A program made the position numbers and the translations under genes. From Bacteroides sp. (GTDB lineage Bacteria; Bacteroidota; Bacteroidia; Bacteroidales; SM23-62), in NCBI GenBank assembly GCA_030592145.1, contig JAUVKJ010000127.1, positions 1 to 5,776 on the forward strand: 5,776 nucleotides of DNA. Reading direction: 5' to 3'. Shown here piece after piece: positions 1-4,514 of this stretch (its first letter is position 1; every line of letters begins with the position of its first letter). The notes beneath the pieces were generated by a model that was given only the letters and a program-made list of their open reading frames with translations, was not told the DNA's origin and ran no database searches.

Positions 1-146
1 CCCGCGACCCAAACACACCATGGAAAGGCAGGGTTAACGGCGGCCCCAAAACTCCGGAAGGTGTCTATGTGTATTACATCAAACTGACAACCTCCAGCGG
101 CATTGATGTGGAGAAAAAAGGCGTGATTACTCTTATCTACCCATGA
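1..146 (+). CDS. C-terminal end of a secreted/surface protein with a T9SS type B (gliding-motility-like) sorting domain, 5' truncated
   Basis: Only the last 47 or so codons are in the window, read in the frame whose codons begin at position 3 and ending at TGA 144-146. The visible residues include TPWKGRVNGG, then PEGVYVYYIKL, then a closing strand ending GVITLIYP. This order (W-x-G-x-x-N-G, then P-x-G-x-Y-x-Y, then G-x-V-T-L-I near the stop) is the pattern of the gliding-motility-associated C-terminal domain (CHU_C / TIGR04131 type), which directs large proteins through the Bacteroidetes type IX secretion system. By analogy the protein would be exported and held at or released from the cell surface. 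The N-terminal part, and therefore the function, lies outside the window. The family call rests on a short stretch and my recollection of the motif. No clear terminator hairpin follows the stop codon. Confidence 0.72.
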   Translation, partial: RDPNTPWKGRVNGGPKTPEGVYVYYIKLTTSSGIDVEKKGVITLIYP

Positions 147-186
147 CAAGGATTCCTGCCTGTACGCCATAACCGGATTAATTCTA

Positions 187-217
187 TTTTTACTCGTTTT
201 CAAGGGCCTTATCTTTG
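187..217 (+). promoter_or_regulatory. Candidate Bacteroidetes-type promoter for rel
   Basis: TATCTTTG at 210-217 is an exact match to the Bacteroidetes -7 consensus TAnnTTTG. Nineteen bases upstream, TTTT at 187-190 matches three of four positions of the -33 element TTTG. Transcription would start near 224, giving a leader of about 35 nt before the rel ATG at 260. No Shine-Dalgarno sequence is seen before that ATG, as is usual in this phylum. The region is AT-rich and lies between the upstream stop codon (146) and rel. This is a pattern match only. Confidence 0.5.
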
Positions 218-259
218 GCATTTTTTGACTAATTTTACTCCCCTAATCAGCATTGTAAA

Positions 260-2497
260 ATGGTCGTCCTGACAAAACCGGAAGAAGATCTGATCCAGCA
301 GAAATTCGAGGATCTGCTTGCTCATTGCACGCATTGTGACGGCAAGACAGACCAGCGGCTGATCCGCAAGGCATTCCGCATGGCCAAAGAAGCACATAAG
401 GGAATGCGCCGGAAATCAGGAGAGCCTTACATTCTCCATCCTCTTGCTGTTGCCAGAATCGTGACCAGTGAGATCGGCCTGGGTGCGAAATCGGTCATCT
501 GTGCTATCCTGCACGATGTGGTGGAAGATACCGATTATACCATCGAGGACATTGAGAACCATTTCGGAAAAAAAGTGGCCTCCATCATTGACGGCCTGAC
601 CAAGATCTCCGGTGTCTTTGGTAATAAATCCTCCCTGCAGGCAGAAAATTTCAGGAAAATGCTGATGACGCTCTCCGACGATGTAAGGGTGATCCTGATC
701 AAGCTGGCGGACCGGCTGCATAATATGCGTACCCTGCACTCCATGCCTCCCAACAAACAGATCAAGATAAGCGGTGAGACAACCTACCTTTACGCTCCCA
801 TGGCACATCGCCTCGGGCTGTACACGATCAAGACAGAACTGGAGGACCTGAGCCTGAAATACCGCTACCCGAATGTTTACCAGGACCTGGCAACCAGGGT
901 CCGGGACAATGAAAAAAGGCGGGGGCATCTGATCAATTCATTCGCCCTGCCGCTGATCGACAAACTTGAAAATGCAGGATACCAGTTCGATATTTCCGGG
1001 AGGCCCAAATCGATCTACTCGACATGGAACAAAATGCAGACCAAGAACATACCTTTCGATGAAGTGTATGACCTGCTCGCGATCCGGATCGTTTTCGACG
1101 CCCTGCCCGGCATACCTGAGAAAACCCAGTGCTGGAACATTTACTCTATCATTACCGACAACTATCAACCCAAGCCTGACCGTATACGTGACTGGGTATC
1201 GACACCCAAGGCCAACGGGTACGAGGCCCTGCACGTCACCGTTATGGGTCCCGGGGGGAAATGGGTGGAAGTACAGATCCGCTCCCGAAGGATGGATGAA
1301 ATTGCAGAGCGCGGGTTCGCAGCCCACTGGACGTATAAACAGGCTGGCAAGGGAAGCAGCGCCGAACTCGACAAATGGATAAAGCGGATCCGGGAACTCC
1401 TTGAAAATCCTGACTCCAATGCCCTCGAGTTCATGGATGACTTCAAACTGAACCTGTTCGCCTCGGAGATACTGGTCTTTACCCCTAAGGGACAGATCAA
1501 GACTCTCCCCAAAGAGGCCACAACACTCGATTTCGCTTACGAAATCCATACGGAGATCGGCAACAAGGCCATCGGCGCAAAAGTCAACCATAAGCTGGTA
1601 TCCCTGAACCATATCCTTAACAGCGGCGACCAGGTCGAGATACTCACCTCCGACAACCAGAGGGCCAGCAGAGAATGGCTGAATTATGTATGTACGGTAA
1701 AAGCGAAGTCGGCCATCAAGACAGCCCTCAAGGCAGAAACCAAGGACCGGATCCAGAAAGGGAAGCAGATCATTGAGGACAAACTGATGGAATACAACCT
1801 GAAGCCTTCCTCCAGGATCTTTAAAAAACTGTTCCCGGCCTATGAGGTCCGGTCAAAGGATGAACTTTACAGCAAGATCGGAACAGGGATCATTAGCCTG
1901 GAGGACATAAAAAAGATCCTGCGTAAGAATACAAAGAACAAATGGATACGTTACTGGGAACTCCAGTTCACCTCCTCTTCGAAGAATAAAAAGTCCCCTG
2001 CAAAAAAACCGGCGACAGGATCCTATTCAAAGTCACCCTATATGATCCGCGAAAACCTCGACGACACAGAGCCTGAATATAACATCGCCAAATGCTGCAA
2101 TCCCATTCCGGGCGACGATGTGACCGGGTACCGGAGCCAGAACGGATCCATTGACATTCATAAGAGCAAATGCCCGGAAGCCATTAAACTTATGTCCAGC
2201 CATGGAAACAGGATCATTCCCTCCAGGTGGACCACCCATAAAATCCTTAGCTACCTGGTAAGGATCCATATCCAGGGCGTTGACAAGTTCGGCATATACA
2301 ATCATATCACAACAATCATCTCCAAGGAACTCTCGGTCAACATGCGTAATATCAACCTTGTAAGCCATGACGGCATTTTCGATGGGTGCATCGACCTGTA
2401 CGTGCATAATACCAAAGACCTGAACAACCTCATCATGAACCTCATTAAGATCAAAGGAGTGGAATCCGTCAATCGGGTGGAGAAAATCGAGGACTAG
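260..2497 (+). CDS. rel: Bifunctional (p)ppGpp synthetase/hydrolase, RelA/SpoT family
   Basis: A 745-residue long-form RSH enzyme, the usual length, which makes (p)ppGpp from ATP and GDP/GTP and hydrolyses it during the stringent response. The N-terminal HD hydrolase domain (about 30-190) keeps its metal ligands: H60 in ILHP, H85-D86 and E89-D90 in LHDVVEDT, and D151 in KLADRLHNMRT, so hydrolysis should be active. The synthetase domain (about 235-360) has GRPKSIYS (247-254), D271 in DLLAIR, GYEALH (320-325) and E337 in EVQIRS, followed by ERGFAAHW; both acidic residues expected for catalysis are present. A TGS domain spans about 400-463, then a helical region, a low-complexity Ser/Lys linker (about 571-592), a conserved-cysteine (zinc-finger-like) domain with C612-C613, H634 and C638, and an ACT domain (about 664-742). 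GYEALH replaces the more common GYQSLH; I believe this is usual in Bacteroidetes. The ATG at 260 suits the normal domain spacing and lies about 35 nt after a good promoter match. Confidence 0.97.
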   Translation: MVVLTKPEEDLIQQKFEDLLAHCTHCDGKTDQRLIRKAFRMAKEAHKGMRRKSGEPYILHPLAVARIVTSEIGLGAKSVICAILHDVVEDTDYTIEDIENHFGKKVASIIDGLTKISGVFGNKSSLQAENFRKMLMTLSDDVRVILIKLADRLHNMRTLHSMPPNKQIKISGETTYLYAPMAHRLGLYTIKTELEDLSLKYRYPNVYQDLATRVRDNEKRRGHLINSFALPLIDKLENAGYQFDISGRPKSIYSTWNKMQTKNIPFDEVYDLLAIRIVFDALPGIPEKTQCWNIYSIITDNYQPKPDRIRDWVSTPKANGYEALHVTVMGPGGKWVEVQIRSRRMDEIAERGFAAHWTYKQAGKGSSAELDKWIKRIRELLENPDSNALEFMDDFKLNLFASEILVFTPKGQIKTLPKEATTLDFAYEIHTEIGNKAIGAKVNHKLVSLNHILNSGDQVEILTSDNQRASREWLNYVCTVKAKSAIKTALKAETKDRIQKGKQIIEDKLMEYNLKPSSRIFKKLFPAYEVRSKDELYSKIGTGIISLEDIKKILRKNTKNKWIRYWELQFTSSSKNKKSPAKKPATGSYSKSPYMIRENLDDTEPEYNIAKCCNPIPGDDVTGYRSQNGSIDIHKSKCPEAIKLMSSHGNRIIPSRWTTHKILSYLVRIHIQGVDKFGIYNHITTIISKELSVNMRNINLVSHDGIFDGCIDLYVHNTKDLNNLIMNLIKIKGVESVNRVEKIED

Positions 2498-2522
2498 GTG
2501 ATGAAAATCAAAAAAAATAATA

Positions 2523-2553
2523 TACTTTAGCCAGACTATTTTTAATTAGTCTG
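2523..2553 (+). promoter_or_regulatory. Interrupted palindrome and weak promoter match upstream of the fur-family gene (possible autoregulatory operator)
   Basis: CAGACTA at 2532-2538 and TAGTCTG at 2547-2553 form a perfect 7-bp inverted repeat around an 8-bp AT-only centre. That centre is itself partly symmetric (TT/AA pairs after one T-T mismatch), so 18 of 22 positions are symmetric. TACTTTAG at 2523-2530 is one mismatch from the -7 consensus TAnnTTTG, without a visible -33 element. Transcription would then start inside the palindrome, and the palindrome ends three bases before the ATG at 2557. A dyad with an AT-rich centre at the promoter of a Fur-family gene suggests an operator for autoregulation, but it does not match the classical Fur or PerR box closely. 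A weak hairpin in the mRNA leader is the alternative; the stem is not followed by a T run, so a terminator is unlikely. Confidence 0.45.
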
Positions 2554-2556
2554 TTT

Positions 2557-3000
2557 ATGGTTAGTGAGGAAACGAAGGAGACGGTTAAGAAGATCTTTAC
2601 CGAATATCTGGAAAAGAAAGGACACAGAAAGACCCCGGAACGCTATGCCATCCTGGAAGAGATCTATTCCCGCGACGGACATTTCGATATCGAGTCCCTC
2701 TATATTTTCATGAAAAACAAGAACTACAGGGTTAGCCGGGCAACGCTGTACAATACCATAGAATTACTGCTCGATTGCAATCTGGTGATCAAACACCAGT
2801 TCGGTAAGAACATAGCACAGTTTGAGAAAGCCTATCAATGCATGCAGCATGACCACCTGATCGACATTGGGTCCGGCAAGGTCATCGAGTTCTGCGACCC
2901 GAGAATCGACGAGATCATTAAAACGGCCTGTGAATTAAACAATTTCAGGCCAACTCACCATTCCTTATATATCTACGGTTCCTCGAAAGAAGAACGGTAG
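2557..3000 (+). CDS. Fur-superfamily metal-responsive transcriptional regulator lacking the structural zinc CxxC motifs
   Basis: A 147-residue cytoplasmic DNA-binding protein of normal Fur length. Residues about 10-85 form the winged helix: the entry segment with [22 protein letters not shown] (41-49), and the recognition helix [13 protein letters not shown] (59-71). Residues 86-141 form the dimerisation and metal-binding domain with QFE (88-90), QHDHLI (97-102), [12 protein letters not shown] (107-118) and HHSLYIYG (134-141). Aligned by eye to E. coli Fur, likely metal ligands H42, E90, H98, D99, H100, D118 (Glu in E. coli) and H135 remain. The first structural zinc motif, normally CxxC just after DHLI, is D103-I-G-S106 here, and the C-terminal cysteine pair is also absent; the four cysteines (74, 95, 113, 125) form no CxxC. 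Subclass (Fur, PerR, Zur or Irr-like) cannot be decided, so no symbol is given. It lies 59 bp after rel and 82 bp before purA. No Shine-Dalgarno is seen; a palindrome abuts the start codon. Confidence 0.92.
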   Translation: MVSEETKETVKKIFTEYLEKKGHRKTPERYAILEEIYSRDGHFDIESLYIFMKNKNYRVSRATLYNTIELLLDCNLVIKHQFGKNIAQFEKAYQCMQHDHLIDIGSGKVIEFCDPRIDEIIKTACELNNFRPTHHSLYIYGSSKEER

Positions 3001-3012
3001 GCAAAGTAGGTT

Positions 3013-3043
3013 TTTCAGGAAGCGGAAATTATTTGTACCTTCA
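3013..3043 (+). promoter_or_regulatory. Weak candidate promoter for purA
   Basis: In the 82-bp gap after the fur-family gene, TACCTTCA at 3036-3043 partly matches the Bacteroidetes -7 element TAnnTTTG (six of eight positions counting the two free ones). TTTC at 3013-3016, 19 bases upstream, matches three of four -33 positions. The context TTTGTACCTT is reminiscent of common -7 regions in this phylum. The leader would be about 33 nt to the ATG at 3083. Read-through from the upstream genes is equally possible, since no terminator hairpin is seen in the gap. Confidence 0.35.
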
Positions 3044-3082
3044 CGCTCCATATCCTGGAACAAACTTTCACATATTAAATGT

Positions 3083-4345
3083 ATGAAAATAGATGTACTG
3101 TTAGGCCTTCAATGGGGTGACGAAGGCAAGGGAAAACTGGTCGATGTACTGACCCCCGAATACGATGTTATCGCCCGTTTCCAGGGGGGACCCAATGCCG
3201 GGCACACTCTGGAATTCAATAACATCAAACACATTACGCATAACATTCCATCAGGGGTCTTCAGGGAAGGAAGCATCAACATGATCGGCAATGGTGTCGT
3301 GCTCGATCCGGTGATCTTTAAAAAGGAGATCGACGAGATAAAGGCTATCGGGGTTGACCTTGGACCCAGGCTTATGATCTCCAGGAAGGCACATTTGATC
3401 ATGCCTACACACAGGATCCTGGATGCGGCCTCCGAGGCAGCCAAGGGAATATCCAAGATCGGTTCCACACTCAAGGGAATAAGTCCGACGTATATGGATA
3501 AAACCGGCCGGAACGGCCTTCGCGTGGGGGACATAGAATCACCGGATTTCAGGAAAAAATATGACTTTCTTACCAAAAAGCATCTCCGGATCCTGAAGCA
3601 GTACGATTTCAAATTTGACCTGAAGGAATACGAACAGGGCTGGATGGAGGGTATTGATGCCATTCACTCCTTCCGGCTGGTGAACGGGGAATACATAATC
3701 AACCGGTACCTGCAGGAAGGCAAGTCCGTTCTCGCAGAAGGCGCCCAGGGCACCATGCTGGATATTGATTTCGGCTCCTATCCCTACGTAACCTCATCCA
3801 ATACCATCTGCGCAGGAGCTTGTACCGGGCTGGGGCTGGCCCCCCAAAAGATCGGGCGGGTGATCGGCGTGGTCAAAGCCTACAGCACCCGTGTCGGAAG
3901 CGGGCCCTTTCCCACGGAACAGGAAAACGAAACCGGCAAAGCATTGCGTGATTTTGGCTCCGAGTACGGGGCCACCACAGGACGCCCCCGCAGGTGCGGC
4001 TGGCTCGACCTCCCGGTGCTGAAATATTCCATAATGCTGAACGGGGTAACGGAACTAACCATAACCAAATCCGACGTACTGACACATTTCGATACACTGA
4101 AGGTCTGTACGGCATATAAAATAAACGGCGAGCTGAGCGATGAACTGCCCTATGACATACATGCTCCGGTAGAACCCGTATACAAGGAAATGCCCTCCTG
4201 GAAAAAGGATCTTACAGGAATTACAAAGAAGGAAGATCTGCCTTCCGAATTACTTGATTATCTTACTTTTATCGAAAAAGAAGTGGGGGTACCCATTACC
4301 TTCGTCTCGGTGGGGCCCGACAGGGAGCAGATCATTAAAATGTAA
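3083..4345 (+). CDS. purA: Adenylosuccinate synthase (IMP-aspartate ligase)
   Basis: A 420-residue cytoplasmic enzyme, within the family's usual length. It joins IMP and aspartate with GTP hydrolysis to make adenylosuccinate, the first committed step from IMP to AMP. The N-terminus holds the P-loop-like WGDEGKGK (11-18) with catalytic D13, and GGPNAGHT with catalytic H41. Further signatures are IGNGVVLDP (68-76), IGSTLKGISPTY (126-137), GRNGLRVGD with R143 (142-150), EGAQGTMLDID (219-229), YPYVTSSNT (233-241), KAYSTRVGSGPFPTE (265-279), the aspartate-binding loop GATTGRPRR (296-304), the guanine-binding TKSD (328-331) and the terminal GPDR (411-414). One small oddity is S134 where E. coli has the second Gly of GIGP. 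The ATG at 3083 puts D13 and H41 at exactly the E. coli numbering. The stop codon ends one base before a palindromic element. In E. coli PurA is inhibited by ppGpp, the product of the gene class found two genes upstream here. Confidence 0.98.
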   Translation: MKIDVLLGLQWGDEGKGKLVDVLTPEYDVIARFQGGPNAGHTLEFNNIKHITHNIPSGVFREGSINMIGNGVVLDPVIFKKEIDEIKAIGVDLGPRLMISRKAHLIMPTHRILDAASEAAKGISKIGSTLKGISPTYMDKTGRNGLRVGDIESPDFRKKYDFLTKKHLRILKQYDFKFDLKEYEQGWMEGIDAIHSFRLVNGEYIINRYLQEGKSVLAEGAQGTMLDIDFGSYPYVTSSNTICAGACTGLGLAPQKIGRVIGVVKAYSTRVGSGPFPTEQENETGKALRDFGSEYGATTGRPRRCGWLDLPVLKYSIMLNGVTELTITKSDVLTHFDTLKVCTAYKINGELSDELPYDIHAPVEPVYKEMPSWKKDLTGITKKEDLPSELLDYLTFIEKEVGVPITFVSVGPDREQIIKM

Positions 4346-4346
4346 T

Positions 4347-4433
4347 GTCATCCTGAACTTGGCCTGTCCCGATATCGGATCGGGGTTTCAGGATCTTCTG
4401 ATGGTTTAGTTCCTGAAACAAGTTACCAATGAC
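4347..4433. repeat. Inverted pair of imperfect ~26-nt REP-like units inside the palindromic element
   Basis: Unit A on the + strand is GTCATCCTGAACTTG (4347-4361) followed, after a 24-nt insert (4362-4385), by TTTCAGGATCT (4386-4396). Unit B, on the - strand of 4408-4433, reads GTCATTGGTAACTTG then TTTCAGGAACT with no insert. Ignoring the insert the units agree at 21 of 26 positions. The insert in unit A carries the CCCGAT/ATCGGG hairpin. A third, more diverged unit seems to start on the - strand at 4498 with the same GTCATCCTGA. This suggests that the larger element was built by repeat duplication and insertion. Confidence 0.65.
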
Positions 4434-4437
4434 ACTT

Positions 4438-4468
4438 TTTGATAAAGTGTTCATTTTCAATAACTTTT
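4438..4468 (+). promoter_or_regulatory. Candidate promoter for the acyl-CoA synthetase, inside the repeat element
   Basis: TTTG at 4438-4441 is a perfect -33 element, and exactly 19 bp later TAACTTTT at 4461-4468 matches the -7 consensus TAnnTTTG except for the last base. Transcription would start near 4475, giving about 40 nt of leader before the ATG at 4515. The two boxes lie in the loop/stem region and the outer stem of hairpin 3 of the repeat, so the element may supply the promoter. Such AT-rich matches can occur by chance. Confidence 0.4.
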
Positions 4469-4514
4469 ATCGTCCTGATAATTAGGCCTCAGGATGACTA
4501 AAAACTGCGAAAAA

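Larger units (their letters stand above)
4347..4498. repeat. 152-bp palindromic intergenic element: closing inverted repeat plus four abutting hairpins
   Basis: The ends are a perfect 10-bp inverted repeat, GTCATCCTGA (4347-4356) and TCAGGATGAC (4489-4498). After a 4-nt bulge it continues with GGCCT (4361-4365) against AGGCC (4484-4488). Inside, four stems follow each other without spacers. Stem 1 is CCCGAT 4368-4373 with ATCGGG 4379-4384. Stem 2 is GTTTCAGGA 4385-4393 with TCCTGAAAC 4411-4419. Stem 3 is AAGTTA 4420-4425 with TAACTT 4461-4466, enclosing AATGA/TCATT and CACTTT/AAAGTG. Stem 4 is TTATC 4467-4471 with GATAA 4477-4481. It begins one base after the purA stop, so it could end or protect the purA transcript. 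It encodes no protein. It resembles the REP-like GTCATCCTGA/TCAGGATGAC intergenic repeats I recall from Bacteroidetes genomes, or a MITE; no clear target-site duplication is seen. Confidence 0.8.

Noticed and set aside
147..259. Possible terminator for the upstream surface-protein gene
   Set aside because: T-rich runs are present (for example near 221-226) but no convincing GC-rich stem precedes them; the AT-rich sequence is better explained as the rel promoter region.
416..928. Long minus-strand open frame of 170 codons opposite rel
   Set aside because: It lies wholly within the strongly conserved HD/synthetase coding region, has no recognisable motif and is explained by codon bias of the real gene on the + strand. 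The same applies to 938-1612 (-), 1165-1521 (-), 2033-2407 (-) and 966-1382 (+).
2501..2530. Nine-codon frame (MKIKKNNIL) between rel and the fur-family gene, a possible leader peptide
   Set aside because: It is very short, lacks a ribosome-binding site or attenuator-like run of regulatory codons, and lies in an A-rich stretch upstream of the likely promoter, so chance is the simplest explanation.
3109..3663. Minus-strand open frame of 184 codons opposite purA
   Set aside because: It is antisense to conserved PurA signatures such as the P-loop and GRNGLRVGD, is rich in Ser/Pro/Leu as expected of an antisense shadow, and has no promoter or family resemblance.
4347..4498. Riboswitch or tRNA-like RNA gene suggested by the cloverleaf-like fold
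   Set aside because: Stem lengths and loops do not fit a tRNA (no T-loop or anticodon-arm pattern), and I recognise no known riboswitch core; REP-like terminal repeats make a repeat element more likely.
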